Origin: Carboxylicivirga fragile
GTDB taxonomy: Bacteria; Bacteroidota; Bacteroidia; Bacteroidales; Marinilabiliaceae
Assembly (NCBI GenBank): GCA_025499625.1
Contig: JAFMVD010000044.1
Coordinates: 1 to 50,844, forward strand
Reading direction: 5' to 3'
DNA length: 50,844 nt
A program made the translations under genes and the position numbers. The notes beneath the pieces were generated by a model. That model had not been told where the DNA came from. It saw nothing but the letters and a program-made list of their open reading frames with translations, and searched no databases. Shown in pieces: positions 33,343 to 41,954 of this stretch; the first letter of the stretch is position 1, and every line of letters starts with the position of its first letter.

Positions 33343-33858
33343 ATGAAAACATTTAATGTTGACATCCCCGAAGAACAACTGGAATTTGTTTTAGAATTAT
33401 TTGATTCACTTAATTTTCTATCATATACTGAAGCTAAACCCGAACCACGTAATTATATAGCCAAAGATTATATGGTAAAAAAGGGCTTAATTCCTGATGA
33501 AAATCCGCCAGCCTCAGATGATGCTAAGAAGCAAAAAATTGATCAACTCAGTGAGTTGAGAAAAAACATTGACCTACTTCAAAGTAAGCGGCAAAAAGAA
33601 GCTCCCAAGGTGCTCAATTTTCGTTTACCAACATCAATAAAGAATGGTAAGGCAAGTGAAATCCAGCAATTTTCGGATTGCGAAAAACTAAAGAATTACC
33701 TAGAAAGCTATTTACGAATAGGTATTCATAAAATTGATTTTAAAACGAATAAGAAGAAAGCACTCGAAATGGACAATTACCAGGTAGTGGCCATCGTAAA
33801 AGAATCAGAAACTAACTTCACAAACATCACAGCAGGATTCTCTGACATTGAGTTTTAA
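33343..33858 (+). CDS. hypothetical protein
   Basis: A 171-residue protein that I do not recognise. From the start at 33343 the N-terminus (MKTFNVDIPEEQLEFVLELF) resembles the short N-termini of small Bacteroidota antitoxin-like proteins, followed by a charged coiled segment (KKQKIDQLSELRKNIDLLQS). The C-terminal half (VLNFRLPTSIKNGKASEIQQ onward) is mixed alpha/beta. There is no toxin-like gene beside it. A long 240-bp AT-rich region precedes it. Its stop codon overlaps that of the convergent NDH-2 gene (shared bases 33855-33858). The frame extends 17 codons upstream, but those residues look non-coding. Confidence 0.7.
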   Translation: MKTFNVDIPEEQLEFVLELFDSLNFLSYTEAKPEPRNYIAKDYMVKKGLIPDENPPASDDAKKQKIDQLSELRKNIDLLQSKRQKEAPKVLNFRLPTSIKNGKASEIQQFSDCEKLKNYLESYLRIGIHKIDFKTNKKKALEMDNYQVVAIVKESETNFTNITAGFSDIEF

Positions 33859-35138
33859 ACTGATTTTTTCCGAATATATGGTTGAATTAATACGCGCAAG
33901 GATTGATCGCGCGAGAAATAACTTTGTGCCCAATTAACAAATATGAAAAATCGGTTCTTGACTCCAACTATGGCCATTAAGTGAACAAACAGCCACAGAA
34001 ACCAAGCAAATACGCCTGAAAACTTCACTCCTGGTAAATCAGCTACAGCCATATTTCGCCCAATGGTAGCCAAACTTCCCTTATCCTTATATTTAAATTT
34101 TTTCTTATTTCCTTTTAAAATATTCCGTGCTAAGTTATCCGCCTGCTGAATGGCCACTTGTGCCACTTGTGGATGCCCGTTTTCAAATTCAGTATCATCG
34201 CTTATGCAAGAAATATCTCCAATGGCATATACATTATGCAAACCTTCAAGTTGATTAAAAGAATCAACCTTTATACGCCCTGATCGCATCCAAAACTCAT
34301 TTGGAATACCATTAATGAAGCGCCCTTTAACACCAGCTGTCCATAAAAGGTTACGCGCATATTTAACTTTGTTATCAGGCAAGCTAACCTTATCGCCATT
34401 GTAATCAACAATAGGTGTTTTTAAATGTACTTCCACCCCTAATTCTTTCAAAAAATAAAGTGCCTTATTTCCAGCCTCAACCGACATACCGTTTAATAAA
34501 CGATCACTTGCTTCGTACAGATAAATCTTCATGCGCGAAAAATCCAATTCCGGATAATCCTTTGGCAATACATAACGTCGCATTTCAGCAATGGCACCTG
34601 ATAACTCTACTCCGGTAGGCCCACCTCCAACAACTACAACAGACATCAACTTGCTTTGCTTGTCCGCATCATCGGTTAAAATAGCCTTTTCAAAGGAAGA
34701 CAGAATACGGTTGCGCAGATTAATAGCCTCCGCTGTTGTTTTCATTGGCAAACCGTACTTTTCAAGATTATCGGATCCAAAGTAATTAGTTGTAACACCT
34801 GTTGCAATCACCAAATAATCATAAGATAGCGGCCCATTGCTAGTTATCACATATTTCTGTTCATGATCAATATTTAATAATTCCGTCTGCCTAAAATGCA
34901 GGTTCGAATGTTTCTGAAATATTTTACGGACAGGAAAAGAAATGGAGCTTGGTTCAATGCCGGAGGTAGCCACCTGGTAAAACAATGGTTGAAACTGATG
35001 AAAATTCTGCTTGTCCATCACCACAACCTGAAAAGGTGAATTTATGAGCTTACGAGCCAATTTTAAACCAGCAAAACCAGCACCAATTATAACAACTCGT
35101 TTTTTCTTATTCTGAGGTAGATTAAAGCTATTCTTCAT
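33855..35138 (-). CDS. NAD(P)/FAD-dependent oxidoreductase, NDH-2 type
   Basis: A 427-residue type II NADH:quinone oxidoreductase-like flavoprotein. The FAD-binding Rossmann motif is VVIIGAGFAGLKLARKL near the N-terminus, the NAD-binding one VVVVGGGPTGVELSGAIAEM near residue 170. YAIGDIS, close to residue 310, is the usual C-terminal FAD contact. The last 60 residues are hydrophobic (FAWFLWLFVHLMAIVGVKNR) and would anchor the enzyme in the inner membrane. It would pass electrons from NADH to quinone without pumping protons. I start at ATG 35138; the 11 codons before it are not protein-like. The 3' end overlaps the convergent unknown gene by 4 bp. Confidence 0.92.
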   Translation of the reverse strand: MKNSFNLPQNKKKRVVIIGAGFAGLKLARKLINSPFQVVVMDKQNFHQFQPLFYQVATSGIEPSSISFPVRKIFQKHSNLHFRQTELLNIDHEQKYVITSNGPLSYDYLVIATGVTTNYFGSDNLEKYGLPMKTTAEAINLRNRILSSFEKAILTDDADKQSKLMSVVVVGGGPTGVELSGAIAEMRRYVLPKDYPELDFSRMKIYLYEASDRLLNGMSVEAGNKALYFLKELGVEVHLKTPIVDYNGDKVSLPDNKVKYARNLLWTAGVKGRFINGIPNEFWMRSGRIKVDSFNQLEGLHNVYAIGDISCISDDTEFENGHPQVAQVAIQQADNLARNILKGNKKKFKYKDKGSLATIGRNMAVADLPGVKFSGVFAWFLWLFVHLMAIVGVKNRFFIFVNWAQSYFSRDQSLRVLIQPYIRKKSV

Positions 35139-35213
35139 GAGAAATATTTTGCAAGAAGAACAGCCAAACAAAAGGAAAGTTTGTTAATTGAAGAAAAAAT
35201 TATCTAATTAAAA

Positions 35214-36122
35214 TTAAACCGTATCAGTATTCTCAGCATCTACCTCCTCGTCTGCGAAAATACGATTGGTTCGGATGGCATAATAAATACCCGGCAGTGA
35301 GCATATTAAAGAGTTGAGATAAAACAAAACACTAATGGCTACGGCCTGTTCTTTGTTTATGCTAAGGTAGATCGCCCCTTGCATAAATGTAAATTCACGA
35401 GCTCCAATTCCTCCCAATGTAATAGGAACTGCTGATGCGATTGTTGATAAAAAGAACAAGAACATATAATCATCCCAATAACCATCAACCTGAGCTCCCA
35501 TACCCATTAGCAAACACATTACAGCCAACATCTGAATGCCTTGAACCAGCAAGGACCATAATGAAACCGGCAAAAAAGCCTTGGTCATTTTACGATTGAA
35601 CAACCATAAAAACAAATAATAGCCGACACTCACAAAAGGAATTAGTAGAAAAAACCACCCTTTATAAGGCAGATCATATTCAATAAAATAAACCAGTCCA
35701 AAAATATATACCAGGATGATTGACAATCCACTCACACGATCGGCCAATACCACGCCTATCAATTCCTTAACCGCTAGCTTGTACTTCTTTCTTAAATAGT
35801 AAACCTTATAGCCATCGCCCCCAACACCCCCAGGTAGGAAAAAGTTATAAAACATGCCTAACCAATAAAGTTTAATATTGGCTTTGTAGGCAATTTTTAA
35901 GGGTAGAGACTTAAACAGAGTATTTAAACGATAGGCACTAGCCAACTGAGAAACGCCATACAACAACATGGCAATAAAAACATATATGGGCTTAACCGTA
36001 GCAATGGAACTACCAACCTGCTGCATGTCGAGCTGAGAAACGATATAATAAATAGCAGCAGCCGAGAATGCTATCTTTAGCCCTAACTTCAAAACTTTAA
36101 TTAATTGCTTTTGCTCAGCCAT
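35214..36122 (-). CDS. lysylphosphatidylglycerol synthase TM-type (flippase-like) protein
   Basis: A 302-residue membrane protein with about eight helices matching the LPG_synthase_TM (UPF0104) domain. Recognisable features are AAAIYYIVSQLDMQQVGSSI near the N-terminus, NFFLPGGVGGDGYKVYYLRK (the conserved GxxGD loop) around 100, and STIASAVPITLGGIGAREFT near 240. The family includes the flippase half of MprF and lipid or glycan transport proteins. It ends with an acidic tail (DEEVDAENTDTV). It follows the cysH terminator on the same strand, so it is likely its own unit; its substrate is unknown. Confidence 0.88.
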   Translation of the reverse strand: MAEQKQLIKVLKLGLKIAFSAAAIYYIVSQLDMQQVGSSIATVKPIYVFIAMLLYGVSQLASAYRLNTLFKSLPLKIAYKANIKLYWLGMFYNFFLPGGVGGDGYKVYYLRKKYKLAVKELIGVVLADRVSGLSIILVYIFGLVYFIEYDLPYKGWFFLLIPFVSVGYYLFLWLFNRKMTKAFLPVSLWSLLVQGIQMLAVMCLLMGMGAQVDGYWDDYMFLFFLSTIASAVPITLGGIGAREFTFMQGAIYLSINKEQAVAISVLFYLNSLICSLPGIYYAIRTNRIFADEEVDAENTDTV

Positions 36123-36145
36123 TTATTCTAAATCGAATCATAAAA

Positions 36146-36181
36146 AGAACCATGCTTGCAACAAATGACCTGCATGGTTCT
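36146..36181 (-). terminator. intrinsic terminator after cysH
   Basis: AGAACCATGC (36146-36155) pairs perfectly with GCATGGTTCT (36172-36181). On the minus strand the stem is followed by TTTTTA, the proper orientation for the cysH transcript ending at 36205. The downstream flippase-like gene starts 24 bases later. Confidence 0.85.
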
Positions 36182-36204
36182 CAAAAAAATATTTAGAAAC
36201 GTGT

Positions 36205-36909
36205 TTAACGTTTATGTAATCCACATTCTTTGGTATCAGGACTTTCCCACCACCATCTTCCAGCTCTCACATCTTCACCTTCTTCAATGGCGCGTGTACA
36301 AGGTTGGCATCCAATGCTTGGAAACCCTTTGTCGTGAAGCGTATTATAAGGAATTCCTTTTTCTTTGATGTAATCCCAAACCTGCTCTTCTGTCCAACTA
36401 GCTAACGGATTAATCTTTATCAAATTATTATTGCCATCCCATTCAACGACATTAATGTCAGTTCGAGTTACCGACTGGCCAGCTCGCAAACCACAAATCC
36501 ACACGTCAAGACCATTAAAAGCCCTTTTTAATGGTTCTATTTTGCGATTATTACAGCACTCTTTTCGGTTCTCAACACTTTCGAAAAACAGGTTAATCCC
36601 TTTGGCATTCACCATTTTCTGAACCTTCTTTTTCTTTGGAAAATAGATCTTCAGGTTCTTTTTATACTTACGAGAGGTTCTATCAATTAAATCGTAGGTT
36701 TCAGGAAATAAACGACCTGTATCTAAGGTGAATATTTCTATCTCGGGGTTGATTGCAACAAGCATTTCGGTTAATACCTGATCTTCGGCACCTAAACTAG
36801 AAGCCAAGCCAATTTTATCACCAAAACGTTCAGCAAAATACTTAAGTATCTCTTGTGCGCTGGCAGAACGAAACTGCTCATTCAGCTCTTTAATTTCTTC
36901 AATCTTCAT
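36205..36909 (-). CDS. cysH: iron-sulfur APS/PAPS reductase
   Basis: A 234-residue enzyme of assimilatory sulfate reduction that reduces adenylylsulfate or its 3'-phosphate to sulfite. The PP-loop-like region is GLASSLGAEDQVLTEML, then TLDTGRLFPETYDL. Cysteines for a [4Fe-4S] cluster are Cys118-Cys119 (ENRKECCNNRKIEPLK) and Cys201/Cys204 (IGCQPCTRA), and catalytic Cys229 sits in the C-terminal KECGLHKR. Cluster cysteines point to the plant/bacterial APS-type reductase rather than the cluster-free enterobacterial PAPS form. No sulfate adenylyltransferase or sulfite reductase gene is adjacent. It has its own promoter and terminator. Confidence 0.93.
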   Translation of the reverse strand: MKIEEIKELNEQFRSASAQEILKYFAERFGDKIGLASSLGAEDQVLTEMLVAINPEIEIFTLDTGRLFPETYDLIDRTSRKYKKNLKIYFPKKKKVQKMVNAKGINLFFESVENRKECCNNRKIEPLKRAFNGLDVWICGLRAGQSVTRTDINVVEWDGNNNLIKINPLASWTEEQVWDYIKEKGIPYNTLHDKGFPSIGCQPCTRAIEEGEDVRAGRWWWESPDTKECGLHKR

Positions 36910-36929
36910 GTTTACGAATAATTTGATTG

Positions 36930-36959
36930 CAAAGATAACATATAAAAACCACCTCCAAA
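36930..36959 (-). promoter_or_regulatory. complete promoter of cysH
   Basis: On the minus strand TTTG (36956-36959), an 18-bp spacer and TATCTTTG (36930-36937) match the Bacteroidota promoter. The start would be near 36924, about 15 bases before the ATG. The -33 element lies in the loop of the pfk terminator. Confidence 0.75.
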
Positions 36960-36974
36960 CAATTGAAGGTGGTT
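36947..36974 (-). terminator. terminator of the phosphofructokinase gene
   Basis: AACCACCT (36947-36954) pairs with AGGTGGTT (36967-36974) around a 12-base loop; on the minus strand it is followed by TTTTTA. It ends the transcript of the kinase whose stop is at 36999 and overlaps the cysH promoter. Confidence 0.8.
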
Positions 36975-36998
36975 CAAAATATTTTCATTTCATCGAAT

Positions 36999-38033
36999 TT
37001 ACAACTTACCTCCAAAACAAACACCCATACTACGTCCTTGTTCAATTAAATAATGATCAGGCTTTAATAAACGTAATTTACCTCCTACTTCTTCAAGCGG
37101 AACCGAAGTAATGGTATCGTTCTTAAGTGAAACCATTGTGCCAAATTCACCACGATGAATTAAATCGGCTGCATGCGCTCCATAGCGAGTTGCTAATATT
37201 CTATCTTGTGCACTTGGTGTACCACCTCGTTGTATATAACCAAGTATGGTTTCACGCGTTTCCATACCAGTCATCTTTTCAATTTTCTTTCCAATATAGC
37301 TTGCCGCTGATTTCTTTTTAGGTCTCTCAATTCCCTCAGCCACTACCACAATTGAATATGGTTTACCCACTCTACTTCTCTCCAAAAGACATTCTGCAAC
37401 CTTCTCTAAATCATATTCTAACTCAGGTAATAGAATTACATCGCCACCAGCTGCAATGCCCGAATACAAAGTAATCCAACCAGCATGATGCCCCATCAAC
37501 TCAATAACCATAACTCGTTTGTGCGAGTTAGCCGTTGTATGCAGGCGGTCAATGGCTTCGGTAGCTATATCTACAGCCGAATCAAAACCAAAAGTCACAT
37601 CTGTACCCCAAACATCATTATCTATGGTTTTAGGAATACCAATCACATTCAAACCTTCTTTTGATAGTAAATTAGCCGTTTTTTGAGTACCATTACCACC
37701 AATGCATACCAATGCATCAAGACCAAGTTTTTCGTAATTCTGCTTGATTATTTGTGGCTTATCTGTAATAGCGTGACCTGCATCTGGTTTAAATGGTTTA
37801 AATCTTGAAGTTCCTAGTATGGTTCCCCCAACGGTTATGATACCTGAAAGCTCCTTTTCTTCCATTGGGTGCACTTCCATATCGACCAACCCACTGAAAC
37901 CATTGGCAATGCCAACCACTTCCATTCCATACTTCACTATAGCTGTTTTACCAACGCCTCGAATGGCCGCATTAATACCAGGGCAATCGCCTCCAGCTGT
38001 AAGGATTCCAATCCTTTTTTTATCTTTTCCCAT
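36999..38033 (-). CDS. pfkA: 6-phosphofructokinase
   Basis: A 344-residue kinase of the PfkA family that commits fructose 6-phosphate to glycolysis. Motifs are LTAGGDCPGINAAIRG (11-26), IGGNGTQKTANLL (111-123), IPKTIDNDVWGTDVTFGFDS (133-152) and MGHHAGWITLYSG. The catalytic TIDND is intact, and LGYIQRGGTPSAQDR is the usual effector/substrate loop. Lys135 in PKTIDND and Gly in GGNGT put it in the mixed subgroup that has the lysine of pyrophosphate-type enzymes but not their aspartate; Asn replaces the Asp of GGDGT. ATP is the likeliest phosphate donor, but pyrophosphate cannot be excluded. It is a single gene with its own terminator. Confidence 0.93.
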   Translation of the reverse strand: MGKDKKRIGILTAGGDCPGINAAIRGVGKTAIVKYGMEVVGIANGFSGLVDMEVHPMEEKELSGIITVGGTILGTSRFKPFKPDAGHAITDKPQIIKQNYEKLGLDALVCIGGNGTQKTANLLSKEGLNVIGIPKTIDNDVWGTDVTFGFDSAVDIATEAIDRLHTTANSHKRVMVIELMGHHAGWITLYSGIAAGGDVILLPELEYDLEKVAECLLERSRVGKPYSIVVVAEGIERPKKKSAASYIGKKIEKMTGMETRETILGYIQRGGTPSAQDRILATRYGAHAADLIHRGEFGTMVSLKNDTITSVPLEEVGGKLRLLKPDHYLIEQGRSMGVCFGGKL

Positions 38034-38108
38034 AGTATTCGGTTTTTATAATCATTCGAAAATACTCTTTTTACAACAAAATTCTCAATGAATATTTGCC
38101 CCCTTGGG

Positions 38109-38918
38109 CTACTCATGAAACACCAAAAGTGGCACCTCAGTATGAAACAACAACTTACGCGTAATACTGGAATGAAAAATCTTTGAAATCATATTTCGCT
38201 TATGACGAGTCATTGCAATCATATCAATGCTTTTATTGGCCATATAAACATCCAATGCGTGTAAGAAATCTGAACCTGTAATAAACTCAAAATCCATCGT
38301 GTGATTCCGATAGGTCTTTTCACAATACGCCTGCATTTGCTCAATTCGCTTTTTATCCCATTTATCGGGCATTGAAGTAGTGAAATGAACCGCATGTATT
38401 TGTGTTTCGAATGGAGAAACCAAACGAACCAATTTATGTAACGATCGGTAATCCGATTCTCCAAAATCCGTAACAAATAAAATGCGGTTAAGACGATCTA
38501 AATTTACTGATGATTTATGAGGAACGGCTAAAACAGGAACACGTGCCTTTTTAATGACATCGCTTGTGACACTGCCCAAAAGCTCTTTAATTGTTTCCTC
38601 TTTACTCTTCGTTCCCATTACAATTACATCAGGCTCATCGCGTTTGCTGATCCCTACCAGAATATCCTCAGGATAACCCTGCTCAATTCGAACAGTTACC
38701 TTTTGTGATGGATGCTTTTGAGTTAAATCTGTTTTGATTTTCTGAAGCTCCACCTCTACTTGCTTATTCGATAAAATTGCGTTTGTTTCTTCAACCAAAT
38801 CAGATAAACAATGAATCAAACAAATATTGGATGGCATTTTTTCGCCCAACTTTAATGCATACTCCAAAGCATGCATGGCGCTTGTTGAAAAATCTATTGG
38901 AACCAATATCTGTACCAT
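38109..38918 (-). CDS. universal stress protein with two UspA domains
   Basis: A 269-residue cytosolic protein with tandem Usp domains. The first is complete: VQILVPIDFSTSAMHALEYA at the start and the nucleotide motif MGTKSKEETIKELLGSVTSD followed by VIKKARVPVLAVPH. The second (about 145-269, LNRILFVTDFGESDYRSLHK then the ending MISKIFHSSITRKLLFHTEV) is more divergent and lacks a clear glycine motif, so it may not bind ATP. Such proteins are common in Bacteroidota and linked to stress or redox adaptation. It is upstream of pfk on the same strand with a 75-bp gap and no terminator, so the two could be co-expressed. Confidence 0.9.
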   Translation of the reverse strand: MVQILVPIDFSTSAMHALEYALKLGEKMPSNICLIHCLSDLVEETNAILSNKQVEVELQKIKTDLTQKHPSQKVTVRIEQGYPEDILVGISKRDEPDVIVMGTKSKEETIKELLGSVTSDVIKKARVPVLAVPHKSSVNLDRLNRILFVTDFGESDYRSLHKLVRLVSPFETQIHAVHFTTSMPDKWDKKRIEQMQAYCEKTYRNHTMDFEFITGSDFLHALDVYMANKSIDMIAMTRHKRNMISKIFHSSITRKLLFHTEVPLLVFHE

Positions 38919-38974
38919 CTTCGCTGAATTCTATTACTTAGGTAAACCAAGTTACAAAAAAAAGAAGCTTATTA

Positions 38975-39016
38975 AAAATAGAAAAGCCAGCTTCTGAGAA
39001 GCTGGCTTTCTATTTT
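38975..39016 (-). terminator. terminator of the ftsX-queA operon
   Basis: AAAATAGAAAAGCCAGCTT pairs with AAGCTGGCTTTCTATTTT with a single bulged A, loop CTGAG. It lies just past the queA stop (39035) and, on the minus strand, is followed by a T-rich stretch. Confidence 0.9.
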
Positions 39017-39034
39017 GTGATATTTCAGTACTTA

Positions 39035-40084
39035 TTAGATGATTAACATGGCATCTCCGTAAGTTCCGAATCTATATTTTTCCTTAACAGCAACATCGTA
39101 TGCCTCCATAATAAAATCATAACCACCAAAACCAGCAGCCATCATCATTAAGGTAGATAGCGGCAAGTGGAAGTTAGTAATCATGCTATTGGCAACTTGA
39201 AACTCATATGGTGGGAATAAGAATTTATTTGTCCACCCTTCAAAAGGTTTAACATGACCGTATGTTGAAACCGAGCTTTCCAAAGTACGCATAACTGTAG
39301 TACCAACAGCACAAACACGTTTCTTCTTGTCTTTTCCAGCATTGATGATTTTTGTTGCATCTTCAGTTATAAAGATCTGCTCTGAATCCATTTTATGCTT
39401 GGTCAAATCCTCAACATCTACCTGACGGAAGTTACCTAATCCAACATGTAAAGTAACTTCAGCAAAATCAGTTCCTTTAATTTCCAGACGCTTCATTAAT
39501 TCGCGACTAAAGTGCATTCCTGCAGTTGGTGCAGCAACAGCTCCTTCATGTTTAGCATAAATTGTTTGGTAACGCTCACGATCTTCAGGCGTTACTTCAC
39601 GATTAATTTGCTTTGGAAGCGGTGTTTCACCTAATCCATATAACATCTTCTTAAATTCGTCATATGAGCCATCGTAAAGAAAACGTAAAGTACGTCCACG
39701 TGATGTTGTATTGTCAATTACCTCAGCAACCAACATATCATCCTCACCAAAATACAATTTATTACCAATACGAATCTTACGAGCAGGATCCACTAAAACA
39801 TCCCATAAACGTTGATCCTGATTTAATTCGCGAAGCAAAAACACTTCGATCTCAGCACCTGTTTTCTCCTTATTTCCATATAAGCGAGCCGGGAATACTT
39901 TTGTGTTATTAAAAACCATCACATCCTCATTATCGAAATAATCGATAACATCTTTAAATACCTTGTGCTCAATCGTTTTTTTCTTACGATCTAACACCAT
40001 CAAACGCGATTCATCTCTATTCGGAGCTGGGTGTAATGCAATTAAATCTTCGGGAAGATTATATTTAAATTTTGATAACTTCAT
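39035..40084 (-). CDS. queA: S-adenosylmethionine:tRNA ribosyltransferase-isomerase
   Basis: A 349-residue enzyme that transfers and rearranges the ribose of SAM onto preQ1-modified tRNA to make epoxyqueuosine. Hallmarks are [40 protein letters not shown], the central [20 protein letters not shown] and [12 protein letters not shown]-like [14 protein letters not shown], then [12 protein letters not shown] near the C-terminus. Length and order are standard. It is the last gene of the ftsX-DUF3098-uppP-truB-queA series, after a 69-bp gap to truB, and a strong terminator follows. Confidence 0.97.
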   Translation of the reverse strand: MKLSKFKYNLPEDLIALHPAPNRDESRLMVLDRKKKTIEHKVFKDVIDYFDNEDVMVFNNTKVFPARLYGNKEKTGAEIEVFLLRELNQDQRLWDVLVDPARKIRIGNKLYFGEDDMLVAEVIDNTTSRGRTLRFLYDGSYDEFKKMLYGLGETPLPKQINREVTPEDRERYQTIYAKHEGAVAAPTAGMHFSRELMKRLEIKGTDFAEVTLHVGLGNFRQVDVEDLTKHKMDSEQIFITEDATKIINAGKDKKKRVCAVGTTVMRTLESSVSTYGHVKPFEGWTNKFLFPPYEFQVANSMITNFHLPLSTLMMMAAGFGGYDFIMEAYDVAVKEKYRFGTYGDAMLII

Positions 40085-40153
40085 AAAGTATTATTTATCC
40101 CTATTAGTGAATTATTTACAGACAATATTGGCCTACCTTATACGCAAGCTTTC

Positions 40154-40861
40154 TCAATTAGTTACAAAGGAAGCTAATTTTTTTTCAATTTCTTCCATCG
40201 ACATCGCATCTTTCAGCAAATGAGTGCCTATTCGTGTTCGAACCAAACCCGTCAGATGTGCTCCTGAATCTAAGGCTTTGCCCAGATCGTACGCCAGAGA
40301 GCGGATGTAAGTCCCCTTGCTACAATTAACATCAATTTTAAAATCCTTGCCTTGCATTTCGAGCAAGTTAATATCGCTTATGTGTACATTACGACTTTTA
40401 AGCTCAACCGCCTGACCTTTTCGTGCTAAGTCATAGGCCTTTTGACCTTTCACCTTTAAGGCAGAAAAAATAGGTGGCATTTGCTCAATATCACCCTTAA
40501 AGTTTTGCAAGCACTCTTCAACTTTTTCCTTATCAATATGCTCCCATGGGAAAAATTCATCAGGCTCGGTTTCTAAATCATAGGATGGCGTTGTGCTTCC
40601 AAGTTGTATATCTGCAATATACTGCTTATCTAATCCTAAAAATTGATCAATTTGCTTTGTTGCTTTACCTGTACAAACAATTACCAAACCTGTTGCCAAA
40701 GGATCAAGCGTACCCGCATGCCCAACTTTAATCTTCTTTATTCCTAAATAGCGTTTTAATGAAAAACGTATTTTATTTACAACATCAAACGAAGTCCATT
40801 CCAAAGGTTTATTCACAAGCAATACCTGACCTGCCACAAACCCATCAACACTCAATTCCAT
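40154..40861 (-). CDS. truB: tRNA pseudouridine(55) synthase
   Basis: A 235-residue enzyme that makes pseudouridine 55 in the T-loop of tRNAs. The core is VNKPLEWTSFDVVNKIRFSL, then KVGHAGTLDPLATGLVIVCT with catalytic Asp53, and RSLAYDLGKALDSGAHLTGL near the C-terminus. It lacks the long C-terminal PUA extension, as many Bacteroidota TruB proteins do. It lies 21 bp downstream of uppP in the operon. Confidence 0.96.
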   Translation of the reverse strand: MELSVDGFVAGQVLLVNKPLEWTSFDVVNKIRFSLKRYLGIKKIKVGHAGTLDPLATGLVIVCTGKATKQIDQFLGLDKQYIADIQLGSTTPSYDLETEPDEFFPWEHIDKEKVEECLQNFKGDIEQMPPIFSALKVKGQKAYDLARKGQAVELKSRNVHISDINLLEMQGKDFKIDVNCSKGTYIRSLAYDLGKALDSGAHLTGLVRTRIGTHLLKDAMSMEEIEKKLASFVTN

Positions 40862-40882
40862 TCTTCGTGTTTAATTATATTC

Positions 40883-41677
40883 TTAATTAATAAGGCTACT
40901 AACAATCGCAATTAAGCCAACAACTGCACAGTAAATAGAGAAATAACTCAACTTACTTTTTCGCACTAGCTTAATCATCCATGTACAAGCAAACAAACCC
41001 GTTACAAATGCAGCCACAAAGCCTATGAGTACAGGCAATATACTTTCGCCTTGTAAGGTAAAATCGCTGGATAACATGTCTTTGGCCATCTTACCCAAAA
41101 TTAACGGCACTACCATTAAAAATGAAAATCGAGTAGCTTTACTACGATCAACACCTAACAAAACTGATGTTGAAATAGTAGCTCCAGAACGAGAAATGCC
41201 TGGGAGAATAGCAATGGCTTGAGCAACCCCAATAACGATAGCTCCCCAAAAAGAAACACCTTTCTCTGTCGTTTTTGCCCTATCTGCCAGAAAAAGCAAA
41301 CCAGCTGTAAGCAACAACATAAATCCAACCAATAATATTTGGCTGTCGAAAAGCGCCTCAAGCTCATCCGCAAAAACTACACCAACAAAGGCAGCAGGAA
41401 GCATCGACAATATAATTTTTAAAGAAAACACTGTTTGATCATTCCATTTAAATTGAAATAAGCCAGTTACAATTTCCAATATTTCCTTTCGAAAAATTAC
41501 GATTGTGCTTAAAGCCGTTGCGCCGTGCAACATTACAGTCATGAACATGCTTTCCTTAGCCATGGCATTACTACCAAATAATGCTTTCACAATTTCGAGA
41601 TGACCGCTACTACTGACGGGCAAAAACTCAGTTAATCCTTGAATAATTCCAAGAATCAACGCTTCAAATATTCCCAT
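40883..41677 (-). CDS. uppP: undecaprenyl-diphosphatase (BacA/UppP)
   Basis: A 264-residue integral membrane phosphatase that recycles undecaprenyl pyrophosphate for peptidoglycan and polysaccharide synthesis. The two signature loops are present: GIIQGLTEFLPVSSSGH (10-26, with Glu17 and His26) and LPGISRSGATIST (158-170, with Arg163). About seven to eight membrane segments. High activity confers bacitracin tolerance in other bacteria. The next upstream gene, DUF3098, is 13 bp away. Confidence 0.96.
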   Translation of the reverse strand: MGIFEALILGIIQGLTEFLPVSSSGHLEIVKALFGSNAMAKESMFMTVMLHGATALSTIVIFRKEILEIVTGLFQFKWNDQTVFSLKIILSMLPAAFVGVVFADELEALFDSQILLVGFMLLLTAGLLFLADRAKTTEKGVSFWGAIVIGVAQAIAILPGISRSGATISTSVLLGVDRSKATRFSFLMVVPLILGKMAKDMLSSDFTLQGESILPVLIGFVAAFVTGLFACTWMIKLVRKSKLSYFSIYCAVVGLIAIVSSLIN

Positions 41678-41690
41678 AAAAATTTACTGC

Positions 41691-41942
41691 TTATTTCTCA
41701 GCCTTAGGCTTCTTCATTATGGCATAAATCTCAAACATAAATCCGAACAACACAATCATAGGTGCCAAAGTAATTCGTCTGAAACTAAAAATCTCTTCAT
41801 TAAAAACACTAGGATCATCACTACGACCACCCATCATCAGCAAAAAACCAACGATTATTATTGCAAAACCAATTGCCAATAGTATGTAGTTTTCTTTACC
41901 CAATGCAAACTGAAATTTTTGTTCGTTATCCTTCTTACTCAT
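41691..41942 (-). CDS. DUF3098 family membrane protein
   Basis: An 83-residue protein with two hydrophobic helices (NYILLAIGFAIIIVGFLLMM, then ITLAPMIVLFGFMFEIYAIM) joined by GGRSDDPSVFNEEIFSFRR, the hallmark of DUF3098. Function unknown; the family occurs almost only in Bacteroidota, between ftsX and uppP as here, which hints at a role in envelope or division. Gaps are 12 and 13 bp to its neighbours. Confidence 0.92.
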   Translation of the reverse strand: MSKKDNEQKFQFALGKENYILLAIGFAIIIVGFLLMMGGRSDDPSVFNEEIFSFRRITLAPMIVLFGFMFEIYAIMKKPKAEK

Positions 41943-41954
41943 AATTTTTAATCC

